This document shows, piece by piece, positions 34,492-42,719 of a stretch of 64,000 nucleotides of DNA; position 1 is the stretch's first letter; each line of letters opens with the position of its first letter. The notes below the pieces were generated by a model. The model searched no databases and had not been told where the DNA came from. It saw nothing but the letters and a program-made list of their open reading frames with translations. Location: positions 53,280 to 117,279 of the forward strand of contig NZ_AJWX01000020.1 in the NCBI RefSeq assembly GCF_000263855.1, written 5' to 3'. A program made the position numbers and the translations under genes. Source of the DNA: Pseudomonas sp. M47T1 (GTDB taxonomy: Bacteria; Pseudomonadota; Gammaproteobacteria; Pseudomonadales; Pseudomonadaceae).

Positions 34492-34558
34492 GCGCCTGTG
34501 ACGCGGCCTGCGGCCGCTGCTACACAGGGTGGGTTCAACCCTGCGGGGGGCGAGCGGT

Positions 34559-35971
34559 TCAGGCTGCGGCAACAGGCGCCTTCTGCGCGCCTGCCCGCAA
34601 CAACCAGCGCTGCACGCCCCACGACACCAGCATGGCCGCCGCCAAGGCGACCATCACCGCCTGGTAGCCCAACAGCAACGCCTGCGGTTCAGCCACTTGG
34701 GCGGGCCCGGTAAAGTGGTGCAGCAGGCTTACGCCCAACGCCAGCCCCAGGCCGCCACCCACGTTGTGCAAGGTCATCAGCGAGCCCACCGCCACCGAGC
34801 CGAACTGCTCGGGCACCGAACTCACCCCCAGCACGGTCGACGGCCCCAGCAGGCACGCCCAGCCCAGCCCCATGACCGCGAACGCCGCCAGCACATAGGC
34901 CAGCGAGGTGTCGGCGCTGAACGCGATCTGCAACAGCGCAGAACCCGCGAACAGCAACAGCCCGGTCTGGATCAACAGCGCAGGCCCCTTGCGGTCTACC
35001 AGGCGCCCCACCCAGGGCGACAGCAGCGCCACCCCCAGCGTGGTGGGCAACAGCAACAGCCCGCTGGCCTGGGTGTCGGCGCCGCGCACGTGGGTGAGGT
35101 ACAGCGGCATGACGAAAAACGCCACGCAGTAGAACACCGCCAGCGTAAAGCTCGCTGCCACCGCCGCCACAAAGCGGCGGTTGGCGAACAGGTGCAGGTT
35201 GATCACCGGCGACGCCACGCGCAGCTCTACCCACACAAACAGGCCGAGCACCACCACCGCCACGGCCAGCAACCCCAGGCTCAGCGGTGAACCCCAGCCC
35301 CAGTTGCCGCCCTGCACAATCAGCAGCACCAGACTGGGCAGGCCAATCAGCAGCAAGGCGGCACCGGCCCAGTCCAACCCGGCGTCCTGCCCCTCGGCAC
35401 GCGATTCGTCGACGTTGAAGGCGATCACCAGCAGGCTGAGCAACACGAACGGCACGTTGATCAAAAAAATCCACGGCCAACCGAACGCCTGGGTCAGCAC
35501 CCCGCCCAGCACCGGCCCCACCGCCAGGCCCACGCCATTGAAGCCAAACAGCACGCCAAAGGCCTTGCCCTGCTCCTGAGGCGCGAAGGCCTGGGCGACG
35601 ATGGCCCCCGAGGCGGTGTACAGCACCGCGCAGGCCAGGCCCTGGGCCACCCGCGCGGCAATCAGCAGCCACGCCCCCGAGGCCAAACCCGCCACCAGCG
35701 AAGCCAGGCCAAACACCACCAACCCCAAGGACAGCACTCGCTTGCGCCCATGCAGGTCTGCCAGGCGGCCCACCAGCACCATGAAGCTGGACATGGCCAA
35801 CAGGAAAGCGTTGATCACCCATTGCAGGGTATCGACCGATACGTCCAAATGCGCTTGCAACGCCGGCAAGGCGGTGTTCACGATGGTGAAATCCACGCAC
35901 CCCAGGAAGCTGGCGATGCTCACCCCCGCCAGCGCCCACCACTTGCGATGCTCGTGTACTGAATGACTCAT
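34559..35971 (-). CDS. MFS exporter, DHA2 family, of the cyclodipeptide synthase operon
   Basis: A 470-residue, 14-TM proton-coupled exporter. Hallmarks are GCVDFTIVNTALPALQAHL in TM1, WVINAFLLAMSSFMVLVGRLADLHGRKR, and motif C in GLAVGPVLGGVLTQAFGWPWIFLINVP. ATG 35971 has TGGAG seven bases upstream. It is the last gene of the same-strand run after the cyclodipeptide synthase, separated by 46 bases that contain a perfect hairpin. In known cyclodipeptide clusters an MFS protein exports the product (BcmT in bicyclomycin), so export of the final compound and self-protection are inferred. Confidence 0.9.
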   Translation of the reverse strand: MSHSVHEHRKWWALAGVSIASFLGCVDFTIVNTALPALQAHLDVSVDTLQWVINAFLLAMSSFMVLVGRLADLHGRKRVLSLGLVVFGLASLVAGLASGAWLLIAARVAQGLACAVLYTASGAIVAQAFAPQEQGKAFGVLFGFNGVGLAVGPVLGGVLTQAFGWPWIFLINVPFVLLSLLVIAFNVDESRAEGQDAGLDWAGAALLLIGLPSLVLLIVQGGNWGWGSPLSLGLLAVAVVVLGLFVWVELRVASPVINLHLFANRRFVAAVAASFTLAVFYCVAFFVMPLYLTHVRGADTQASGLLLLPTTLGVALLSPWVGRLVDRKGPALLIQTGLLLFAGSALLQIAFSADTSLAYVLAAFAVMGLGWACLLGPSTVLGVSSVPEQFGSVAVGSLMTLHNVGGGLGLALGVSLLHHFTGPAQVAEPQALLLGYQAVMVALAAAMLVSWGVQRWLLRAGAQKAPVAAA

Positions 35972-35988
35972 GCTCGACTCCAGGCAAG

Positions 35989-36012
35989 GTCGGGGCGGCC
36001 CGCCGCCCCGAC
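35989..36012 (-). promoter_or_regulatory. Perfect intercistronic hairpin between CDPS and exporter
   Basis: Arms GTCGGGGCGGC and GCCGCCCCGAC (11 bp, loop of two bases) stand 5 bases after the synthase stop and 17 bases before the exporter ATG. No U-tract follows on the minus strand, so a full rho-independent terminator is unlikely. mRNA stabilisation of the synthase message or partial attenuation of exporter expression is possible. Confidence 0.6.
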
Positions 36013-36017
36013 AGGGT

Positions 36018-36752
36018 TCAAATGGCAAACGCGGCAGTGGCCCAGATCGGCCGGCCCAGCGCAGGCACCGGCTGGTCAACCACGGCGGCGCGTTTCTTGA
36101 ACTTCAACGACAGCCAATGGCCCTGCGCGGGGTGATGCGGCTCGACGAACAACTGCCGCGTGGCCGCCATGGCGCGGGTCATGGGCTGCGGGTAGACCAC
36201 GAAGTCAATGCCCTGGGAGGCCCACAGCGGCATGATGATCGGGCATTCCTCGATCAGATAGTTCAGGCAGCGAAAGCGTGCCTCCTCAAGGTCGGCGTCA
36301 GGGTCGCGTTTGTGCAGGCGGTCCAGAAACAGCCCGATAGTGCCGTTGACCTCGGCGCGGTAATCGCGGTTGTTCTCGTACTCGAACTGCACCCGGTCCA
36401 GCAGCGGCCGGTAACCGGGGTCCAGCAGGCAAGCTTCCCAGCGCAGGATTCGCGTCACGGTGGCCAGGCGGTTGATGGCGCCCTGGTTGCGCGCCAGCCA
36501 TTGCTCGCCCGAGGCGGCACTGACCTTGTACACCTCCTCGTAGCTGTAGTTGCTGAGGTTATGCCGTTGCAGTATGTCGGCCACGGCAATGGTGCACGAG
36601 GCAAAGCCCTGGCGGTTGACCAGGTCGATGGTGGCGTCGAACTTGCCGCCCTCGTGGTAGTCCTGGCCGACGCTGATCAGCAGCAGGGCGTGCTTGCCGC
36701 GGTAGTCATGGGAAAGGTCCGTCTCGAAGGCCGCTTTATAGGTAGCGCTCAT
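36018..36752 (-). CDS. tRNA-dependent cyclodipeptide synthase (CDPS), XYP subfamily
   Basis: Joins two aminoacyl groups taken from charged tRNAs into a diketopiperazine; cytoplasmic. The 244 residues fit the family. ISVGQDYHEGGKF carries the nucleophilic serine (Ser27) in the Rossmann pocket. IAVADILQRHNLSNYS follows, then NYLIEE with Tyr165 and Glu169 (the AlbC Tyr178/Glu182 pair), and VVYPQP. Gln30, Tyr187 and Pro188 at the diagnostic positions give the XYP type. TGGAG for its ATG lies inside the oxygenase 3' end, three bases upstream of the start, so the two are coupled. The amino acids used cannot be read by eye. Confidence 0.93.
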   Translation of the reverse strand: MSATYKAAFETDLSHDYRGKHALLLISVGQDYHEGGKFDATIDLVNRQGFASCTIAVADILQRHNLSNYSYEEVYKVSAASGEQWLARNQGAINRLATVTRILRWEACLLDPGYRPLLDRVQFEYENNRDYRAEVNGTIGLFLDRLHKRDPDADLEEARFRCLNYLIEECPIIMPLWASQGIDFVVYPQPMTRAMAATRQLFVEPHHPAQGHWLSLKFKKRAAVVDQPVPALGRPIWATAAFAI

Positions 36753-36755
36753 GGT

Positions 36756-37532
36756 CTAGCTCCAGAAGATCAGGGGGGATTGCTCGCCGAAATAACCGAT
36801 GAAGCTGGACAGGGTTATGCGCGGCGATGCGTGCACAGGGCGTACAGCGTGAATGAAGCGTGGGTTGATGATGATCAGGTCGCCGTCTTCGGGCCGGGTG
36901 GTGAAGTCAGCGGGGCGCAGGCGGTCACGGTCGATGCCGTAGTGGCGATCACTTTTGAGCCACTGGTACTCGGCGGCCGTGGGGCGGATGTCCCATACCT
37001 CCAGCTCGCCGCCCTGTGGCGGCACCTGCAGGTAGATGTTCACCGACAGTTGCGCCTGCAGATTCACCTGCAAATGCGCGGGCAGGTTCCACTCCAGCTT
37101 GTCGATGTGCGGGCACAGGTCGATGTCCGGCGCCTGGTAACGGCACACCCCGGTGAAACATTTCTGCCCATCCACATCCAGCAGGTGAGCGCCGCGCGGC
37201 CAGGCCTCGTCGAGGCACAGGCGAAACTCATCAATGGGCGACACGTAGGGTTTGAACGCAGTGCGCACCCGCTGGATATTAGCCCGCGCGGCTTCGTGGT
37301 AAGCCTGGCGCACCTCATCGGTCTTGACCTCGGCATAGGCGATGCCCAACCGGGTGAACTCCCGGGCATGGCCCAGGGCGCCGCGCTCGGGGTGGTCGAA
37401 CAGCTGCGCGCGGGCCGCCTCAAGGCTCGGCTGGCTGACGAAGCCCGGTATGCGAATGCCATAGACGCGGTGCGCCAGCAGGTCCTGGATCAGTTGGGGT
37501 GTCAGCGCATCGGCGCCGATGGTTGCGAGCAT
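36756..37532 (-). CDS. 2-oxoglutarate/Fe(II)-dependent oxygenase
   Basis: A 258-residue non-heme iron oxygenase. The facial triad reads His142-x-Asp144 (CPHIDKLEW) and His228 (NPRFIHAVRP), with Arg238 (SPRIT) placed to bind 2-oxoglutarate. The stretch SVNIYLQVPPQGGELEVWD is typical of the double-stranded beta helix and recalls BesD-type enzymes. An intact HxD indicates hydroxylation or desaturation, not halogenation. A strong AAGGAGGAAGG site precedes ATG 37532. The gene directly precedes the cyclodipeptide synthase (3-base gap), so its likely substrate is the cyclodipeptide or a precursor amino acid. Confidence 0.85.
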   Translation of the reverse strand: MLATIGADALTPQLIQDLLAHRVYGIRIPGFVSQPSLEAARAQLFDHPERGALGHAREFTRLGIAYAEVKTDEVRQAYHEAARANIQRVRTAFKPYVSPIDEFRLCLDEAWPRGAHLLDVDGQKCFTGVCRYQAPDIDLCPHIDKLEWNLPAHLQVNLQAQLSVNIYLQVPPQGGELEVWDIRPTAAEYQWLKSDRHYGIDRDRLRPADFTTRPEDGDLIIINPRFIHAVRPVHASPRITLSSFIGYFGEQSPLIFWS

Positions 37533-37575
37533 TTACCTTCCTCCTTGGCAGTCAAACAGAGCCCCAGTGCCGGGC

Positions 37576-38502
37576 TCACGGGTCGAAACGGGTGTCGAAA
37601 TACGCCGGTGCGTCAATGCGCCGCTTGATGATGCCCTCGTCCAGGTACAGGTCGGCGGCCGCCTGCAACTGGCTGATCACCGTGGCGTCGATGTTGATGC
37701 GGTGCGGTGTCGACTCCAGGGTCGACAGCCGGTGGAACTCGGCGGGCAGACCGGTGTGCGCGGCCTGCTGCGCGGCATAGGTGTCGACATTGCGGTTGGC
37801 CCACTGGTAGGCGCGGTCGATACGCTTGATCAGGTCGGCAATCAGCGGCTGCTTGGTGGCGATGGCCTTGTCGCTGGCCACGATCAGCACATTGCCGGCG
37901 AACAGGTGCTCGCCACTGGCCAGCACGCGGGTGTGGTCCTGCAACTGCACCATGCTGGTGTAAGGGTCCCAGGTGGCCCAGGCATCGGCACGACCGTTGT
38001 CCAGCAGCAGGCGGGATTCGCCGGGCGGCAGGAAAATGAAGTGTGCGTCGCGGCTGTGCAGGCCGGCCTGGCGCATGGCCGCCAGCACCAGGAAATGGCC
38101 GATCGAACCGCGGGTGGTGACGATGCGCTTGCCGGCCAGGTCCGCGACCTGGTGCAACGGCGAGTCCTGCTTCACCACCACCGCCACCATCGTCGGCGTG
38201 ACCTGCAGCTTGATCACCGCCACGGTATGGATCGGCGCCTGGGCGGCTGCGGCGAAGATGAACGGGGCATCGCCCAGCGCACCGATGTCGGCGGCATCGG
38301 CACCCAGCGCCTCCGCTATCGGCGGCGCCGACGGGAACGAGGAGAATTCGACGCGGTAGGGCAAGTGGTCGAGCTCGCCCGCGGCCTGCAGCAGGATCTT
38401 CAGCGAATCCTTCTGACTGCACACCCGCACCACGTCCTGGCCCTGCACCGAGCAGGCCAGCGCCAGCCACGCCAGCAGCGTCCAACGCCAACGCCGGCTC
38501 AA
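37576..38502 (-). CDS. ABC-type substrate-binding protein, sulfonate/NitT-TauT (SsuA-like) family
   Basis: A 308-residue periplasmic binding protein with signal peptide (WTLLAWLALACSVQGQ). The SsuA/TauA-type core includes SAPPIAEALGADAADIGALGDAPFIFAAA, RIVTTRGSIGHFLVLAAMRQAGL and DAWATWDPYTSM. It begins with TTG overlapping the TonB receptor stop by 4 bases, so it is translationally coupled. No permease or ATPase gene accompanies it in the operon, so it is an orphan binding protein: it may share another transporter or serve as a periplasmic carrier for the receptor's ligand. Confidence 0.88.
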   Translation of the reverse strand: MSRRWRWTLLAWLALACSVQGQDVVRVCSQKDSLKILLQAAGELDHLPYRVEFSSFPSAPPIAEALGADAADIGALGDAPFIFAAAAQAPIHTVAVIKLQVTPTMVAVVVKQDSPLHQVADLAGKRIVTTRGSIGHFLVLAAMRQAGLHSRDAHFIFLPPGESRLLLDNGRADAWATWDPYTSMVQLQDHTRVLASGEHLFAGNVLIVASDKAIATKQPLIADLIKRIDRAYQWANRNVDTYAAQQAAHTGLPAEFHRLSTLESTPHRINIDATVISQLQAAADLYLDEGIIKRRIDAPAYFDTRFDP

Positions 38503-40964
38503 AACGCCACGCTCACGCGGCCGTAGTAGAAGCCGCCACCAAAGCCATAGGGGGAAAACATGCCGTACTCATAGGTGCCCGCCCAGGTGCGAATGCCCTT
38601 TTTGTCCGGGTACACGTCGAACAGGTTGTTGGCCCCCAGCGCCACCGTGACGTGGTCGGTCAGGTCGTAGGCCACGTCCAGGTCAGTGATCCATTTGGCA
38701 CTGTAGGTGCGGTCGTTCTCCGGCAGGTTCGAACCTTCGGTGTACTCGCCATAGCGGGTCAGGGTCAGGTTGACGTTCCAGGCAGCGACCCGGTAGCGGG
38801 TGTTGGCAATCCACTTGTCCTTGGGCGTGGCCTGGGTCAGGTCCATCTGTTGCTGACGGTCGAACAGCACATAACCGGCGCCCAGGCTGGACAGCTGCGA
38901 GGGGTTGGCGGCCAGGCTGCGAATGCTGTTCTTATTGTGGTTGTAGGCCAGGCTGAATTTCGCCTCGCCATAGGCTTGCAGCGGTTGGCTGTACTCGGCC
39001 ACCAGGTCGACGCCCTGGGTGCGGGTGTCGGCGGCGTTGGCGTAGTACTGGCCGGCGAGGTTCGCCGGCAGGCCGTTGGCAACCAGAATGTTGGACACGG
39101 CCGAGCCACTGAGCACGCCGGTTTGCAGGATGCGGTCGTCGATGTCGATCAGGTACCAATCGGCGGTCATGCGTAGGCGCGGCATGGGTTCGGCGGTCAG
39201 CCCCAGGCTGTAGCTCATGGAGGTTTCCGGTTTCAGCGCCGTGGCCCCCAAGGCAATGGCCTCGGCTGAGTCGGGGCGCATCTGCTTGGTACGCACCACG
39301 CTGGTGGCGCCGCCCACGCCGAACTGGGTGATGCTGCTGGTGGTGGAGAACGCTTCCTGGGCCAGGGAAGGCGCCCGAAAGCCCTTGCTCACGGCGGCGC
39401 GCACGGCATAGCCGGGCAGGAATTCGTAGCGCGTGGTGAATTTGCCGCTGGTGGTTTCACCAATGCCCTGGTTATAGCTTTCGTGGCGCACGGCGGTGCC
39501 CACGTACCAGTTCGGCGTCAGGTTCAGGCCCAGGTCCAGGTAGCCCGCGGTGCTGTGGCGGTCGGCGCGCCCGGCGTCCTCGGGGCTGGTGCCCGCCACG
39601 GAAAACAGCCCGGGGTCGGGCACGCGCCCGGCAAAGGGGCCGGTGGGAATCACGTAGCTGCCCTGGTTATAGGAATTGGGCTCGCCCTCCTCCAGGGTGA
39701 ACTGCTCCCAGCGGTATTCAACGCCAAACGAGGACTGCAGCGGGCTGCTCCAGCCGATGTCCAGGGCGCGGGTGAAGTCCAGGTTGTTGGTCCACTGGTC
39801 AAAGATCTCGTTGCCCAGGTGAAAGCGGTGCTGGCTGAAATCCGGACCGTTGGAAATGTTCAGGTTGTTGTCGGTGTACAGCTGCGCGCGGTCACGGCCG
39901 TAGCTGCTGGACAGGTCCCAGTCCCAGCCGCTGAGCAGCCCCTTGAGGCCGGCGGTGGCCTGGTAGTCGACCTCCTCGATTTCGCGGCGGGCCTGCCCGC
40001 CGTTGCCGTAGGGCGCGCCGTCCACGCCGGCCAGGCTGGTGATATCGGTGGGTTTGCGGTGGCCCAGGTCCTTGTTGCTGTTGCGGTAGCTGAGGGTGGA
40101 AAACGAGTACAGCTTGAGGTCGTCCTGCAGCGCCAGCTCCAGGTTGTAGGCCGTGCTGGCGGTGCGGTCGCGGCCCAGGCCGTATTCGTTGCCCCAGCCA
40201 TGGCGATTGCTTTCGCGCGGGTCGGGGCTGCCGTCCGCCTGGTTGAAATACAGCTGCCCCGTGGCGCTGGCATCGCGGATATAGGGTTCCTGCACCTTGC
40301 CGTCCAGCGACAGGTTGAAGAAACCACCGTCGCCCAGCGGGGCACCGAAGTTGGCCGTCTGATGGCCCGTGGTGCCGTCGCCATCGTAGTACTGCCCCAG
40401 CGAGCTCTCGGCGCTGGCGCCCTGGGCATCACGTTTGAGAATGATGTTGATCACCCCGGCGATGGCGTCCGAGCCGTACTGGGCGGCAGCCCCGTCACGC
40501 AGCACCTCGATGCGCTCGATGGCGGCGGTGGGTATCAGGTCCAGGTCTACCGGCGCCGAAGCGTTGCCAACCCGGGCATTGTTGTTGATCATCGCCGTGT
40601 TGTGGCGGCGCTTGCCGTTGACCAGGATCAGCACCTGATCACCGCCCAGGCCGCGCATGCTGATCCCGCGCACCAGGAAACCGGTGCCCCCACCGTTGAA
40701 GGTGGGCACGTTCATGGAAGGAATCAGGCGCGCGAGGATCTCCTTCAAGCCACTCTTGCCGGTGGCCGTCAGTTGTTCACTGGTGTAGACATCGATGGGC
40801 ACGGGGCTGTCGGTGACGGTGCGCTGCTGGGTACCACGCACACCGGTAACCACGACTGTTTCAAGGGCATCATCAGCCTTGAGCGGGGCGCTGAAGGCAC
40901 TGGCCGCCAGTAACAGGCCAGCGGTGGGCAGGGGGCGAAAAAAGGCACGGGCAGTTTGGCTCAT
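38499..40964 (-). CDS. TonB-dependent receptor heading the CDPS operon
   Basis: An 821-residue outer-membrane receptor with signal peptide (about 1-30, ending PLKADD), TonB-box-like ALETVVVTG, and a plug domain (LVRGISMRGLGGDQVLILVN, RIEVLRDGAAAQYGSDAIAGV, then INIILKRDAQG). The barrel ends in YGRVSVAF. No STN signalling domain. ATG 40964 is used; a TTG nine bases upstream keeps the frame open. It is the first gene of a five-gene run (receptor, binding protein, oxygenase, cyclodipeptide synthase, exporter) and is divergent to the alpha/beta hydrolase. The ligand is unknown; with an SsuA-like partner, an organosulfur compound is one option. Confidence 0.92.
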   Translation of the reverse strand: MSQTARAFFRPLPTAGLLLAASAFSAPLKADDALETVVVTGVRGTQQRTVTDSPVPIDVYTSEQLTATGKSGLKEILARLIPSMNVPTFNGGGTGFLVRGISMRGLGGDQVLILVNGKRRHNTAMINNNARVGNASAPVDLDLIPTAAIERIEVLRDGAAAQYGSDAIAGVINIILKRDAQGASAESSLGQYYDGDGTTGHQTANFGAPLGDGGFFNLSLDGKVQEPYIRDASATGQLYFNQADGSPDPRESNRHGWGNEYGLGRDRTASTAYNLELALQDDLKLYSFSTLSYRNSNKDLGHRKPTDITSLAGVDGAPYGNGGQARREIEEVDYQATAGLKGLLSGWDWDLSSSYGRDRAQLYTDNNLNISNGPDFSQHRFHLGNEIFDQWTNNLDFTRALDIGWSSPLQSSFGVEYRWEQFTLEEGEPNSYNQGSYVIPTGPFAGRVPDPGLFSVAGTSPEDAGRADRHSTAGYLDLGLNLTPNWYVGTAVRHESYNQGIGETTSGKFTTRYEFLPGYAVRAAVSKGFRAPSLAQEAFSTTSSITQFGVGGATSVVRTKQMRPDSAEAIALGATALKPETSMSYSLGLTAEPMPRLRMTADWYLIDIDDRILQTGVLSGSAVSNILVANGLPANLAGQYYANAADTRTQGVDLVAEYSQPLQAYGEAKFSLAYNHNKNSIRSLAANPSQLSSLGAGYVLFDRQQQMDLTQATPKDKWIANTRYRVAAWNVNLTLTRYGEYTEGSNLPENDRTYSAKWITDLDVAYDLTDHVTVALGANNLFDVYPDKKGIRTWAGTYEYGMFSPYGFGGGFYYGRVSVAF

Positions 40965-41292
40965 CAGTGGCAATCCGTTTGATCATTCTTTTTGTCCTTG
41001 ACGCCGTGTGGCGCTCGGCTGTGATCCCGTGGTTGGGTGAAATGATCTTAGGATCCAAGTCTTGATGAGAGAAATACATAAACTTCATAAGCTAATATTA
41101 ATTTTTTGATACCTCATTTCATTTGACATCAATGAACTGTCAAATTGCCAGCTGGGATGCATTTCATACAGAGCCTAGGCGAGCTCTGTTCTACCCTGGA
41201 GGTACCGTACCGCCGCACGCAGCTCACCTGCCGCAACCCGCCAGTATCCGACTCACACATCGAGTGACTGAAAAGTCCGGGGCGATTCAACC
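40965..41292. other. Divergent promoter region of the CDPS operon and the hydrolase
   Basis: About 330 bases without a gene. Bases 41040-41160 are strongly AT-rich (for example CATAAGCTAATATTAATTTT), unlike the GC-rich surroundings, and fit a regulated promoter. A 7-bp inverted repeat, ACAGAGC and GCTCTGT, with an 8-base loop lies at 41168-41189 on the hydrolase side. No clear Fur box is seen. Confidence 0.5.
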
Positions 41293-42075
41293 ATGACAAC
41301 CCATGCACTCACCGTCAAAGGCTTGCAGCTGAACGTTTCCATTCGCGGCCAAGGCTCACCTTTGCTCTTGATCAACGGCCTGGGTGGGCTGGCCCCCGCC
41401 TTTGATCCTCTGCGCGACGAACTGCTGGACTACACCACCATCACGCTGGACGTGCCCGGGATCGGTAAGTCGCACACGCCCCGCTGGCCGATGCGCCTGC
41501 CGAGCCATGCCGACCTGATCGCCGAGATGCTCACGCAGCTGGGCATCGACCGGATCGATGTGTTTGGCGTGAGTTGGGGCGGCGCATTGGCGCAGGAATT
41601 CGCCCTGCGCCACCCCGGCAGGGTTCGCTGCCTGATCCTGGCGGCGACCTCGGCCGGGCCAGCGATGCTGGTGAAGCCGGCCGACATACTGGCGTTCTTT
41701 CGTGGCAACAAAAACGCCAAGCCCCCCTCACCTGAAGCTTCACCCCATTCGATACAGGCGGTGATGCACTACGGTGTGGTGCACGGCATGCTCACCGCCA
41801 ACCCGCTTGCCTATCTGCATCAACTCGCGGCCCTGGCGGGCTGGACCAGCCTGCTGCGGTTGTCCCGGCTGCGCCAGCCCACGTTGATCCTCACCGGCGA
41901 GCGCGACACCCTGGTGCGGCTGTATAACGCGAACATCCTGCGTCGCGGCATTCGCGGGGCGCAACTGCGGGTGCTAGAGGGTGAGGGGCATCTTTTCATC
42001 GTCACCAGCGCCAGGCAAACGGCCGATGCCATGCGCGAATTTCTCGACCAGCAGCACGCAGCGCAGACTGGCTAA
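41293..42075 (+). CDS. Alpha/beta hydrolase
   Basis: A 260-residue alpha/beta-hydrolase-fold enzyme, probably cytoplasmic. The oxyanion region is LLLINGLGG, the nucleophile elbow is GVSWGG (Ser94), the acid is probably Asp in TGERDTLV and the base is His in GEGHLFI. The arrangement is like polyhydroxyalkanoate depolymerase-type and other esterases. It is divergent to the TonB receptor. An ester or lactone substrate is all that can be said. Confidence 0.85.
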   Translation: MTTHALTVKGLQLNVSIRGQGSPLLLINGLGGLAPAFDPLRDELLDYTTITLDVPGIGKSHTPRWPMRLPSHADLIAEMLTQLGIDRIDVFGVSWGGALAQEFALRHPGRVRCLILAATSAGPAMLVKPADILAFFRGNKNAKPPSPEASPHSIQAVMHYGVVHGMLTANPLAYLHQLAALAGWTSLLRLSRLRQPTLILTGERDTLVRLYNANILRRGIRGAQLRVLEGEGHLFIVTSARQTADAMREFLDQQHAAQTG

Positions 42076-42210
42076 ATCACATCCGGCCTTACCCCGTACC
42101 ACCGTTTCGATCGGGACAACTCTACAAACCGTTGTTTATCCTTGATGAGTGCTTGCAGGGCTTCACAGCCTTCTGGCGAGCCCCGTGCGGCCAGTGAGGC
42201 TCGTGCCCAG

Positions 42211-42254
42211 AAGCTGCCGCCAGGCTGCGAAAAGGGCCGCAGAACCTTCGGCGG
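42211..42254 (+). repeat. Dispersed intergenic repeat, copy B
   Basis: Second copy of the repeat at 11373-11412; the shared part is CCAGGCTGCGAAAAGG-CCGCAG-ACC-TCGGCG. It lies between the convergent hydrolase and NUDIX genes. Confidence 0.5.
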
Positions 42255-42296
42255 TGTCAGGGGTAAAGCGGGAGAGCGGGCGCCGGGGAAGGGACT

Positions 42297-42719
42297 TTAG
42301 TGAAGGGTGATCTTCTGATCCAGGTCCGAGGCGCAGCGTTTAAGCAACGACCGGATCGGGCCGCGCACGTTACGCTTCCACAGCTGTTTCATGGAAACCC
42401 AGCGGCACGCATCGATCTCGTTGCGCGGGCGAGGCTTTCGCGTCAGCGTCCGGCGCGCCTCGAACAGGAAGTGCACCACCTGGTTTTGCTGGTATTTGGA
42501 GACGAACGACAGGGTGTTGAACGCCAGCCCCGTTTCTTCTTCCATCTCCCGCAACGCCGCCTGCATCGGCGACTCACCCCGCTCCACTCGCCCGCCGGGC
42601 AAATTCCATTTCGACTTGCGTTTGCGCACGAAAAGAATTTCGTCGTCACGGCGGTAAATCACCGTGGCGCGCATTTTGACATTGCCGGCTTTTCCTGATG
42701 AACCTGCTGCGGTGCCCAT
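42297..42719 (-). CDS. NUDIX hydrolase
   Basis: A 140-residue protein with a complete Nudix box, GGRVERGESPMQAALREMEEETGL (G-x5-E-x7-REUxEExGU), preceded by LFVRKRKSKWNLP. It cleaves nucleoside-diphosphate-linked compounds; the substrate is unknown. ATG 42719 with AGGGAA upstream is chosen over longer open frames, because the region upstream is unlike the family. The C-terminus is basic (LKRCASDLDQKITLH). Confidence 0.9.
   Translation of the reverse strand: MGTAAGSSGKAGNVKMRATVIYRRDDEILFVRKRKSKWNLPGGRVERGESPMQAALREMEEETGLAFNTLSFVSKYQQNQVVHFLFEARRTLTRKPRPRNEIDACRWVSMKQLWKRNVRGPIRSLLKRCASDLDQKITLH

Noticed and set aside
34559..37532. Bicyclomycin-type cluster
   Set aside because: Only one 2OG oxygenase and no P450 are present, while bicyclomycin needs several oxygenases. 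The import genes also differ, so the product should differ.
36756..37532. Halogenase (BesD-like) call for the oxygenase
   Set aside because: The metal-binding Asp144 is present; halogenases replace it by Gly or Ala.
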